A stretch of 64,000 nucleotides of DNA from Paludibacter sp. (GTDB lineage Bacteria; Bacteroidota; Bacteroidia; Bacteroidales; Paludibacteraceae), in NCBI GenBank assembly GCA_028692715.1, contig JAQUWU010000017.1, forward strand, positions 22,454-86,453. Reading direction: 5' to 3'. Positions 18,026 through 26,294 of the stretch are shown in pieces. The notes under the pieces are model-generated. The model saw only the letters and a program-made list of their open reading frames with translations. It searched no databases and was not told the origin of the DNA. Each line of letters opens with the position of its first letter. Within the stretch, counting starts at the first letter, position 1. The position numbers and the translations under genes were made by a program.

Positions 18026-19351
18026 TCAAATGTCTTTTACCAATAATTCGTCTATAGGCTTATCCATTTCATCTTTTATCATTAATGTTTTTTTCCAGAA
18101 ATCATCCAATTGTTCATTTTTTGCCGTCAAAAATAATTCTGAACCAAGGGTTTCAATTTTTGTATTTAATGCTTTTAAAGTCAATTGGTTAATATCAATA
18201 GCCGGCAAATAACTTTTTAATTTTGTTGTGTCGTTGAACACTTCAATCAATATTCCTGAATCCACTAATGTAGATAAAATTTGATTTACAAGGCGAATGG
18301 GTAATTTATTTAATTCTGCAATATTTTCGGAAGATAAAGGTGGTTGTTGGTCTTCAAATTGTTTCACAACGAAATGTGCTATAAAAAGCGTCAGAAAACT
18401 TTTATATCTTGAACTAATATTCTTTGTATCCACTTCATAGTCATAGTTTTTAAAGTTTTGCGATGCAAAAGAAATTTCAGCACCAAGCAATACTATTAAA
18501 CAAGAAATCTGTAACCATAAGAGTAGCAACGGAATAGCGGCAAAACTTCCATAAATAACATTGTATCTCGACAAATAAACTTGTCCATTGATATACAACA
18601 TTTGAAACAACTGAAAGGCAGATCCTGCAATTAAACCAGCTAATAACGCATTGAAAAATCGTACTCTTGTATTAGGAATTACCATGTACATAATTGTAAA
18701 TACAAGCCAGTTAAGCAAATAAGGTATCAATTTCACTCCAAAACGAAGAAACGGACTTAATACATGATAAATATATGATTGGGAAAGAGATGAACTGACA
18801 AATATGGAAAAACCACTTGATAAAACAATAAACAATGGAATGATAAGTATTGTAGAAAAATAGGTTGTAAACTGACGAATGGGTGAACGGGATTTTTTTA
18901 CCTGCCAGATACTATTAAAGGCATTTTCCACTTGCATAAAAAAATTCATTACAGACCAAAACAAAATGGCTAGACCAATACCGATAAATAATCCTCCTTG
19001 AGTGGTTTCCAGATATTTCTGTACGAATTCCATTACTTTGGGAATAAGTCCCATTTTGGCAATGTATGAGCCTTCCAACGACTTCTCAATCATTTGTTCA
19101 ACACCAAATCCCCTGGCAATAGCAATGATAAGGGCAAAAAGGGGAACTATGGCAAATAAAATGGAATAAGTCAGCGCAGAGGCTCTGATATTTAATTTGT
19201 CATCGATAAATCCTCTGATAGCCAGAATTAATGTTTTAACAATCCGATAGGAAAATCTTCGTGATCGCGACAATTCGAGTTCGGTAATTTGCCAAATATC
19301 GTAACGAATAAATTTATAGATCCGTTGAAAAAAAGCTATAAGTTTAGACAT
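18026..19351 (-). CDS. YihY/BrkB family inner-membrane protein
   Basis: A 441-residue protein with six main transmembrane segments between residues 45 and 300, preceded by a cytoplasmic N-terminus. IRASALTYSILFAIVPLFAL near 57-76 and YGSFAAIPLLLLWLQISCLI near 267-286 are the conserved family motifs. The family was once misnamed RNase BN; its transport role is unresolved. The C-terminal 130 residues form a soluble domain with a winged-helix look (PIRLVNQILSTLVDSGIL), common in Bacteroidetes members. Monocistronic; rnpB lies upstream on the same strand. Confidence 0.85.
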   Translation of the reverse strand: MSKLIAFFQRIYKFIRYDIWQITELELSRSRRFSYRIVKTLILAIRGFIDDKLNIRASALTYSILFAIVPLFALIIAIARGFGVEQMIEKSLEGSYIAKMGLIPKVMEFVQKYLETTQGGLFIGIGLAILFWSVMNFFMQVENAFNSIWQVKKSRSPIRQFTTYFSTILIIPLFIVLSSGFSIFVSSSLSQSYIYHVLSPFLRFGVKLIPYLLNWLVFTIMYMVIPNTRVRFFNALLAGLIAGSAFQLFQMLYINGQVYLSRYNVIYGSFAAIPLLLLWLQISCLIVLLGAEISFASQNFKNYDYEVDTKNISSRYKSFLTLFIAHFVVKQFEDQQPPLSSENIAELNKLPIRLVNQILSTLVDSGILIEVFNDTTKLKSYLPAIDINQLTLKALNTKIETLGSELFLTAKNEQLDDFWKKTLMIKDEMDKPIDELLVKDI

Positions 19352-19394
19352 AAAGCAGTGTTTTGAAAGGATTAAATATGAGGAGAAAAAAAAA

Positions 19395-19757
19395 TAGCAG
19401 GTCTGTAAGCCGGGTTCTGTACTTTGCTTTCACAAAGTGTTTGTCATTTATCTCTAACAAATGTTGCCATTTGCCTTTAGCAATCTACCCTCCGACATCG
19501 GGCGAGAAACCCTACATGCGCCGGTATACTTGATCTTGCAACCCATAAGACGTACGGCATTAATTGTTGCCAATTAATCCGGTGAGCTTTTACCTCACCT
19601 TTTCACCCTTTCCGCACCCCGAAAGGTGTGGTGGTTTTTTTCTGTTACGTTACTCTGCTCTCACAAACAGCTTCCCGTTAGGAAATATGGTACTCTGTGT
19701 TGCCCGGACTTTCCTCCATTCCTCAAGGGAAAAGCGACAAACCGACCTACTATTTAC
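19395..19757 (-). ncRNA. rnpB: RNase P RNA
   Basis: On the minus strand the 5' part contains GAGGAATGGAGGAAAGTCCG followed by GGCAACACAGAG, the P3-P4 and J3/4 signature of bacterial type A RNase P RNA. The 3' end reads ACAGAACCCGGCTTACAGAC, the universal P4 partner and P1/P2 closing region, and the AAACCCTACATG-type core lies between. Length about 360 nt fits. The RNA removes tRNA 5' leaders together with RnpA. Both exact ends are estimates. Confidence 0.95.
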
Positions 19758-19760
19758 TTG

Positions 19761-19768
19761 CAAAGATA
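19761..19768 (-). promoter_or_regulatory. rnpB promoter -7 box
   Basis: TATCTTTG on the minus strand, with TTG about 20 nt further upstream (in the minus-strand sense): a complete Bacteroidetes sigma-ABfr-type promoter placed just before the RNase P RNA 5' end. Confidence 0.75.
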
Positions 19769-19915
19769 ATGATAATTTTGGGCTTTACAATTAGATTGTT
19801 AATTGAGAACATTAAGAAAAATAAAATTATGTGGAAATAATAATTGTTTTGCTATTGAATTCAACTTTATCACGCATAAGTTGTTTTAATTAACGTAAAT
19901 TTAAATAGATAAAAT

Positions 19916-21199
19916 ATGAAAACTGAATTTGAATTCAAAAAAGGAGATAAAATTGTTATAATTGGTGGTGGTTTTGCCGGATTACAATTAGCCAGAGCAT
20001 TGAAAAATACCGAGTTTCAGGTAATCATTATCGACAAACAAAATCACCATCAGTTTCAGCCCCTTTTTTATCAGATTGCCAGTTCACGGCTAGAACCAGC
20101 CAGTATTTCATTTCCGTACCGTAAGATATTTCATGGAATAAAAAACGTGGAATTTCGAATGGCAGAAGTGCTCAGCATAAATCCCGAAATTAATACCATA
20201 ATAACAACTACTGCCAATATAATTTACGATCATTTGGTAATTGCCAGCGGATGTAAAACTAATTTTTTCGGGAACGAACAGTTAAGCAAGCATGCTATGT
20301 CGATGAAAACTACTCAGGATGCAATTAAAATTAGGAATAAAATTCTCTTAAATTTTGAAGAGGAAGTCTTTGCTAAAGAAAAAGACCGCTTGGCATTATC
20401 CAATATAATAATTGCCGGTGCCGGTCCAACAGGAGTAGAATTGTCAGGTGCTTTTGCCGAACTTAAAAATACTGTTTTGCCAAAAGATTATCCGACTCTT
20501 GACTTTAATCATTTGAATATCATTTTGGTAGAAGGAAGCAAACATACCCTTAATAATATGAGTGAAGAATCAAAACTGACTTCTCAAAAATATCTTGAAA
20601 AAATGGGAGTACAGGTAAAAGCCGGAGTTTTAATAAATTCATACGATGGAGAAAATGCGATTTTAAGCACCGGTGAAATTATTCCCACTCGCATTCTTAT
20701 TTGGGCTGCCGGAGTTACCGGAAATATTATCAGTGGATTAAAAACGAAAGAAATTATTAAAAATCGGTACATTGTTGATCGTTATAATAAATTGATTCAG
20801 CATAATAATATTTATGCTTTGGGAGATGTTGCCTATATGGCAACTCCACTTTATCCAAATGCACATCCTCAGGTCGCTAATGTGGCTATTAATCAGGCTA
20901 AAATGCTGGCAAGAAATATGAAAAGAAGTTTAAAAGAACAACCGTTAACCGAATATGAATACAAAGATTTGGGGATGATGGCCACTATTGGGAAAAATAA
21001 GGCTGTAGTAGATTTACCTTATCTCAAATTTCATGGAGCACTGGCGTGGTATTTCTGGATATTTCTGCATCTTATGTTAATTCTGAGCGTCAGAAATAAA
21101 TTGATAATTTTTATTAACTGGGCATGGAGTTATTTTACCAAAGACACATCCTTACGGTTAATTCTGAATACAGAACCAGATAAAGAAATTATCAGATGA
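19916..21199 (+). CDS. ndh: Type II NADH:quinone dehydrogenase (NDH-2)
   Basis: A 427-residue single-subunit, peripheral-membrane FAD enzyme that oxidises NADH and reduces menaquinone without pumping ions. VIIGGGFAGLQLARAL at 14-29 is the FAD-binding GxGxxG. IAGAGPTGVELSGAF near 163-177 is the NADH-binding loop, and IYALGDVAYM near 298-307 is the second FAD motif. A hydrophobic C-terminal helix (WYFWIFLHLMLILSV) fits membrane attachment. It is separated by 9 nt from the convergent SDR gene, with no terminator visible between. Confidence 0.9.
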   Translation: MKTEFEFKKGDKIVIIGGGFAGLQLARALKNTEFQVIIIDKQNHHQFQPLFYQIASSRLEPASISFPYRKIFHGIKNVEFRMAEVLSINPEINTIITTTANIIYDHLVIASGCKTNFFGNEQLSKHAMSMKTTQDAIKIRNKILLNFEEEVFAKEKDRLALSNIIIAGAGPTGVELSGAFAELKNTVLPKDYPTLDFNHLNIILVEGSKHTLNNMSEESKLTSQKYLEKMGVQVKAGVLINSYDGENAILSTGEIIPTRILIWAAGVTGNIISGLKTKEIIKNRYIVDRYNKLIQHNNIYALGDVAYMATPLYPNAHPQVANVAINQAKMLARNMKRSLKEQPLTEYEYKDLGMMATIGKNKAVVDLPYLKFHGALAWYFWIFLHLMLILSVRNKLIIFINWAWSYFTKDTSLRLILNTEPDKEIIR

Positions 21200-21208
21200 A
21201 ATTTTGGA

Positions 21209-22207
21209 TTAACGTTTAATGCCGGAAACAAAACGGCTAAAATCGGCAATAATCTTGTTCATAAAATCATTTATGTTTTTATCTACATCCAAATGACGGG
21301 TGTTTTCATTGTAATACTTAATAATTTCTTTAGCACCTTCTTTAAACTTAATTTGTGGATTAAATTCTGGTACAAAAGATTTTATTTTTGAGTTATCGAA
21401 AATCATGCTGTGAGATTTATCGCCTAACAATCCATCCCCAATCTCTTTGTTGTAAAGGGCAATTATATCGGAAGGAATATGAATAATATTCGCTTTTACG
21501 CCTAATTCAGAAGCCAAAATTTCGTAGATATTGTTCCAACTTAACCATTCGTCCGAAGTGATATGAAATGTCTCGTTTAATGCTTTTTTATTTCCAAGTA
21601 AACCAACCAAACCTACAGCAAAATCTTTGTGATGGGTAAGCGTCCAAATGGAAGTGCCATCTCCCGGAAGAATTACGGGCAATCCTTCTAACATTCTATG
21701 TAGTACGGTATATCCACCGATAGCCGGAATTTTTGTTTTGTCGTAAGTATGCGAAGGGCGAACAATTGTATAGGGGAAGTCAGTATTATTAACTGCTTCT
21801 TTCAATGTATTTTCACAAGCAATCTTTTTTCTGGAATACTCCCAAAAAGGATTATCAAGAGGAGTATCTTCAGTAACAGGCAATTGTTGTGGAACCTGAT
21901 ATGCCGAAGCTGTGCTGATAAATACATATTGTTTTGTTTTCCCTTTAAACAATGAAATATCATTCAGAATGTGTTCCGGCTCATACGCTATAAAGTCAAC
22001 TACTACGTCAAATGAATGATTCTCCAGGGCTTTTTTTGTCCTTTCTACATCCCTAATATCTGAAATAATGGTTTTTATCCCTTGAATATTTCTTATTCCT
22101 GCACTTTTACCACGATTTAAATGATAAAGATCAATTCCTTTCGTAAGTGCCAGTTCTGAACAGGCCGAACTTAATACACCTGTTCCTCCGATAAATAATA
22201 CTTTCAT
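21209..22207 (-). CDS. NAD-dependent epimerase/dehydratase family (SDR) protein
   Basis: A 332-residue extended SDR. VLFIGGTGVLSSACSELAL at 3-21 is a GxxGxxS variant of the dinucleotide-binding loop. FISTASAYQ near 95-103 supplies the active-site Ser/Thr, but the usual YxxxK is represented by YSRKK near 123-127. This pattern is seen in the atypical NAD-dependent reductases related to chloroplast CSP41 proteins. Substrate unknown. Convergent with ndh. Confidence 0.75.
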   Translation of the reverse strand: MKVLFIGGTGVLSSACSELALTKGIDLYHLNRGKSAGIRNIQGIKTIISDIRDVERTKKALENHSFDVVVDFIAYEPEHILNDISLFKGKTKQYVFISTASAYQVPQQLPVTEDTPLDNPFWEYSRKKIACENTLKEAVNNTDFPYTIVRPSHTYDKTKIPAIGGYTVLHRMLEGLPVILPGDGTSIWTLTHHKDFAVGLVGLLGNKKALNETFHITSDEWLSWNNIYEILASELGVKANIIHIPSDIIALYNKEIGDGLLGDKSHSMIFDNSKIKSFVPEFNPQIKFKEGAKEIIKYYNENTRHLDVDKNINDFMNKIIADFSRFVSGIKR

Positions 22208-22257
22208 TTATTTTGTGTTAATTTTGTGTTAGAAATAATAGTAGAAATGCTTTTCCT

Positions 22258-22626
22258 TTATATTATTTCTTTTCCAAACGGCGTTAATGCCAATCCGGCC
22301 AATTTAAAATGCTGCATAGCAAATGGAATCCCAATAATTGTAATTGCGAAAAGAATACCAAATACTAAATGAGTTAATGAAATCCAGATACCACCAATTA
22401 GAATCCAGAGTATGTTCATTATGGTTGATAAGCAGCCTGAACTACTTTTTGAAGCACGAATTTCAGAACCGAATGGCCATAATGCTAATAATGCCAGTTT
22501 TAATGTTTGAATACCAAAAGGAATGCCTACGATTGTTACAATCAGTATTAGGCTAGAAATCAGATACTCAATGCAAATGATTATACCACCAAAAATTAAC
22601 CAGATGATGTTTCCAAGAAATTTCAT
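22258..22626 (-). CDS. YccF family inner-membrane protein
   Basis: A 122-residue protein made of two repeats of the YccF domain: NIIWLIFGGIIICIEYLI with IVGIPFGIQTLKLALLALWP near 5-50, and the matching IIGIPFAMQHFKLAGLALTP near 96-115. Four transmembrane helices are expected. Function is not established. It lies 51 nt upstream of the SDR gene on the same strand and may be cotranscribed. Confidence 0.85.
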   Translation of the reverse strand: MKFLGNIIWLIFGGIIICIEYLISSLILIVTIVGIPFGIQTLKLALLALWPFGSEIRASKSSSGCLSTIMNILWILIGGIWISLTHLVFGILFAITIIGIPFAMQHFKLAGLALTPFGKEII

Positions 22627-22829
22627 GCCTATCAGTTTTAGAGTTTAATAATAAGACCAAAATAGGAGAGGAGCGAGGGTCAATATTTAAAAAAATTACA
22701 AATAAGTATTTACCATTAAACAATGTACCATTTACAATTTTAAAAAAAAGATAAACAGCATATTACGAGTTTATTAATGAGACATTATATTATATTATTT
22801 TCATTACCAATAAGTGTTTTCTTCAAAAA

Positions 22830-23564
22830 TTATTGCTCAATGTCTCCTTTAATTAGTTTTTCTGTATTTTCGAAAAGGGTATTGAAATCATAATCTTTCA
22901 CTGCCATTGGAGGATGAACGATAAATCTTAACCGAGTTCCGATTCCTAAAGGAAAAAAGCCATATCGAGTAATTTTCCAAGAATTATTGATTGTAATTGG
23001 AACAACTAGCGCATCGGGAGCATATTTACATAAAATTTTTAATCCATTTGAAGCAAAGTGTCCGGGTTTACCATCGCGTGAACGTGTTCCCTCAGGGTAA
23101 ATTACAGTGGATCGATTATTTGCCTGAATATATTCAGCCATTTTTTTTAAAGCTGGTAATGCTTGTTTTGGATTTTTACGGTCAATTAATACAGAACCGC
23201 CATGATTCAGGTTATACGAAATGCTCGGAATACCTCTTCCCAACTCAATTTTACTTATATATTTAGGGTGATATTTTCGCAAAAACCAGCCAATTCCAAT
23301 AATATCATATACACCCTGATGATTCGCAGCAAAAATAATTGGTTTTCCGGTGGGAATATCAGCTCTAAACTCCGCTTTTGCAGTTGTAAAATTTACCAAT
23401 AATATTTTGAGCATAAAGTACCCAAATATATCTACAATTCGTTTATGTGCCTGGTATCCAAATAAATTAAAACTAATAAATTGGAAAATATGGAAAATAC
23501 ACAACAAGATTAAGACCAGTAAATAGGTTATAATTGACAGAGGAATTGAAATAATTTTTTGCAT
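22830..23564 (-). CDS. 1-acyl-glycerol-3-phosphate acyltransferase (PlsC-like)
   Basis: A 244-residue membrane-bound lysophospholipid acyltransferase that makes phosphatidic acid from lysophosphatidic acid. The catalytic HX4D motif is NHQGVYD near 81-87, and block III reads YPEGTRSRDGK near 155-165. Two hydrophobic segments lie at the N-terminus. Length is normal. CAAATCTA at 23571-23578 gives TAGATTTG on the minus strand, very close to the start codon, so the leader would be short or a nearby promoter is used. Confidence 0.88.
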   Translation of the reverse strand: MQKIISIPLSIITYLLVLILLCIFHIFQFISFNLFGYQAHKRIVDIFGYFMLKILLVNFTTAKAEFRADIPTGKPIIFAANHQGVYDIIGIGWFLRKYHPKYISKIELGRGIPSISYNLNHGGSVLIDRKNPKQALPALKKMAEYIQANNRSTVIYPEGTRSRDGKPGHFASNGLKILCKYAPDALVVPITINNSWKITRYGFFPLGIGTRLRFIVHPPMAVKDYDFNTLFENTEKLIKGDIEQ

Positions 23565-23656
23565 AATCTACAAATCTAAAATGATGGACAAATTTAATAA
23601 AAATATCTTTTAAAAAAAGTAGAAGATGAAAACTATAAAAATATTGTCAAATAAAA

Positions 23657-23696
23657 AACCCTCAACCTTATTTATAATTTTAGGTTGAGAGTTTTT
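23657..23696 (-). terminator. Terminator after the ROK kinase gene
   Basis: Inverted repeat CTCAACCT (23661-23668) / AGGTTGAG (23682-23689). On the minus strand it is followed by a GGGTTTTTT run, 60 nt beyond the kinase stop codon. Confidence 0.75.
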
Positions 23697-23751
23697 ATTG
23701 ATTAATAAAGACTTACAATCTTTCTAACTGTTTACACAGTTAAAAATATAT

Positions 23752-24711
23752 TTATAATTCCCATGCTAAAGCACTTGCACCAAGTACGGCTGCATCGGCT
23801 TCTTTCAGATCGGAGAAGACTAATTTTATTTTACCTCTCCATAAAGGAAGAAGGTTTTTTTCCATATTTTCTCTGATTGGATTTAAAATTAAGTCACCAG
23901 CTTTTGAAAGTCCTCCAAAAAGGACAATGGCTTCAGGCGCACTGAAAGCAACAAAATCAGCCAGACTTTCACCAAGAATTTTTCCGGTAAAATTGAAAAT
24001 TTCTTTTGCTACTTCATCGCCTTCCATTGCAGCATCGAATACATCTTTCGAAGTTATTTCTTCACTTGGAATATTGCGCAATAAACTTGATTTATCTGTT
24101 GATTCCAATATCTCACGGGCAGAACGGGCAACTCCGGTGGCAGAGCAATAAGTTTCCAGACAACCTGTTTTACCACAACCGCATAAACGTCCATTATTTC
24201 TTACAGCCGTTGTATGGCCTAATTCACCGGCAAAACCATCGTGACCATAAAGTACTTTCCCATCGATTATAATTCCGCTACCAACACCTGTACCAAGCGT
24301 AATCATAATAAAATCTTTCATTCCACGTGCAGCCCCATAAGTCATTTCTCCAAAAGCAGCAGCATTTGCATCATTTGTTAGTGCAGCAGGAATACCAAAT
24401 TTTGCAGACATTAATTTGGCAAAAGGTACGATACCTTTCCAGGGTAAATTTGGTGCGTGTTCGATATTCCCGGTATAGTAGTTTCCGTTTGGAGCTCCAA
24501 TACCAATTCCTTTAATTTTATCGATACCCCCTGCTGCTTGAATTAATTTACTTAATTCAACGTAAATGTCGTTGATATACAGATTGACATCTTCAGGATG
24601 ATTTGACGTTTTTATTGCACTTTTTGAGATTACACTTCCACGGCTATCAACAACACCAAATACTGTGTTTGTTCCGCCCATGTCCATGCCAATTACATAA
24701 GGTTTGTCCAT
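23752..24711 (-). CDS. glk: ROK family glucokinase
   Basis: A 319-residue cytoplasmic sugar kinase that phosphorylates glucose to glucose-6-phosphate with ATP. GMDMGGTNT at 8-16 is the ATP phosphate loop. LTNDANAAAFGE near 111-122 holds the catalytic Asp. CGCGKTGCLE near 177-186 is the Zn-binding ROK motif (three Cys plus an upstream His in GHTTAVRN). No N-terminal HTH, so it is a kinase and not a ROK repressor. The gene for a GluP-type sugar transporter lies just upstream on the same strand, giving an uptake and phosphorylation pair. Confidence 0.88.
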   Translation of the reverse strand: MDKPYVIGMDMGGTNTVFGVVDSRGSVISKSAIKTSNHPEDVNLYINDIYVELSKLIQAAGGIDKIKGIGIGAPNGNYYTGNIEHAPNLPWKGIVPFAKLMSAKFGIPAALTNDANAAAFGEMTYGAARGMKDFIMITLGTGVGSGIIIDGKVLYGHDGFAGELGHTTAVRNNGRLCGCGKTGCLETYCSATGVARSAREILESTDKSSLLRNIPSEEITSKDVFDAAMEGDEVAKEIFNFTGKILGESLADFVAFSAPEAIVLFGGLSKAGDLILNPIRENMEKNLLPLWRGKIKLVFSDLKEADAAVLGASALAWEL

Positions 24712-24778
24712 AATATATTAGTCTTAAAAATTAAATAATGAATCAGATTTTTTCAAATCAATCTTTTAGAATAAAAAT

Positions 24779-24829
24779 AAAACCAGAAAAATATTAACAA
24801 TAAAATTGAATTAATGATTTTTCCGGTTT
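24779..24829 (-). terminator. Hairpin between transporter and glucokinase genes
   Basis: Arms AAACC-A-GAAAAAT and ATTTTTC-C-GGTTT, with a 27-nt AT-rich loop and T-rich sequence after it on the minus strand. It would end or attenuate transcription leaving the transporter gene before glk. Confidence 0.5.
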
Positions 24830-24846
24830 CAATTAAAAAAAATATC

Positions 24847-26037
24847 TTATCTTATTTTCGATCCTTTTACTGCAAAGAATACAAGATACAGATAATATAT
24901 AAATAAGAAGCTGATAGCAATAACTACAGATCCTGTAAGTGATTGAACAGCACCCATTATAGGCATTAAAATAGCAGCTCCGATTACAGATGTAGCTATT
25001 ACACCTGAAGCAACTTTTGCGTGAGGACCAAGATCTTCCAAAGCAAGATTATAAATTGTTGGCCACATGATAGAGTGGAATAAACCTGTTCCTAAGAACA
25101 ACCACATTGCAACTGTACTTGCGCTTCCGCCAATTGCTAACGAAGCAGCAACTAATACAGCTCCACCAACAGCACAAATAGAAAGAATTCGACGAGCAGA
25201 GAATTTTTGTAATACAAAAATACCGATTAAACGTCCAACCATTAATCCACCCCAGTAATATTTCAATAAATCAATACGATCCTGAGAACCAATAGTTAAC
25301 CCTAATTTGTCAGTATAATCCGCAAAGAAACTTGGTATTCCGATTTCGATACCCATATATACAAAAATTGCTAATGAACCTAACCAAACATGAGTATATT
25401 TGAAAGCACTTGATTTGTATTTTTTTACTGCACCACCTTCATTTGCTTCATCACCTTTAATTTCTGGTAATTTTAAGAAAAACATGATTAAAAGAATTAC
25501 CAAAGTGACGCCACCTATAATTCCAAAAGGAGTCTGAACAGCTTTCGGATCGTTAGTGTCATTTACAATGAGCATAGAAACAAAAATAGGAGCAATAACT
25601 GTAGCTACAGAATTCAACGCATTAGTTAATGTCAAACGGCTAGCGGCTGTTTTTTCAGGTCCTAATGCATTAACATAAGGATTGGCTGCAACCTGAAGAA
25701 TCACTACACCAACTGCAAATACGGCAACTGCACCCAAAAATGGAATATAACCCATAGCCACCATTGGAATACAAAGGAAAAAACCTACAACAATCAGTAA
25801 TAAACCTGATAATACACCATTTTTATAACCTATACGGTTAATCATAAAACCTACGGGAACAGACAAAATATACGCTCCATAAAAAAACGAATTTGGTAAC
25901 TGTTTTTCAACGTTATTTAAATTAAACGCGTCTTTTAGGAAATCGATCATTGAGTTGTTCATTGTTGTTATAAATCCAAAAAGGAAAAATAACGAAGCCA
26001 TTACAACTAATGGAAACAAATACTTGTTTTTTGACAT
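24847..26037 (-). CDS. Sugar MFS transporter (GluP/FucP type)
   Basis: A 396-residue, 12-helix major facilitator. LFFLFGFITTMNNSMIDFLK near 16-35 is the first-helix motif of the FucP/GluP glucose-galactose permease group, and VAANPYVNALGPEKTAASRL near 115-134 is the conserved loop of this group. Sugar/H+ symport is expected. It stands upstream of the ROK glucokinase gene. A TATCTTTG box on the minus strand (26155-26162) about 120 nt upstream of the start is the likely promoter. Confidence 0.88.
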   Translation of the reverse strand: MSKNKYLFPLVVMASLFFLFGFITTMNNSMIDFLKDAFNLNNVEKQLPNSFFYGAYILSVPVGFMINRIGYKNGVLSGLLLIVVGFFLCIPMVAMGYIPFLGAVAVFAVGVVILQVAANPYVNALGPEKTAASRLTLTNALNSVATVIAPIFVSMLIVNDTNDPKAVQTPFGIIGGVTLVILLIMFFLKLPEIKGDEANEGGAVKKYKSSAFKYTHVWLGSLAIFVYMGIEIGIPSFFADYTDKLGLTIGSQDRIDLLKYYWGGLMVGRLIGIFVLQKFSARRILSICAVGGAVLVAASLAIGGSASTVAMWLFLGTGLFHSIMWPTIYNLALEDLGPHAKVASGVIATSVIGAAILMPIMGAVQSLTGSVVIAISFLFIYYLYLVFFAVKGSKIR

Positions 26038-26294
26038 AACTTTTAAAAATTAAATTTAATTGATTTTTTTTATTAATAAGGATAACTTATTTTTATTTGT
26101 ATAATTAGAATTATGAATTTCCGAAAAAAGTTTTTTTTAATTAAAAATGCACGCCAAAGATAGTATAATTTTTCCCATTTTTCAGGTAATTCGAATGCAA
26201 ATAAAGGATAAATATTAGTCAAAAATACTGTTATATAGCATGTTTTTAGTTATTCAACAACCTTTTTTAGTGAATAAAAATATATCTGTAAAGC
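26038..26294. other. Intergenic region with the MFS promoter
   Basis: 257 nt, AT-rich, holding the minus-strand -7 box TATCTTTG (26155-26162). No other gene-like structure is seen. Confidence 0.5.

Noticed and set aside
19564-19794. 76-residue ORF across the rnpB region
   Set aside because: It runs antisense through the RNase P RNA gene, whose conserved elements explain the sequence.
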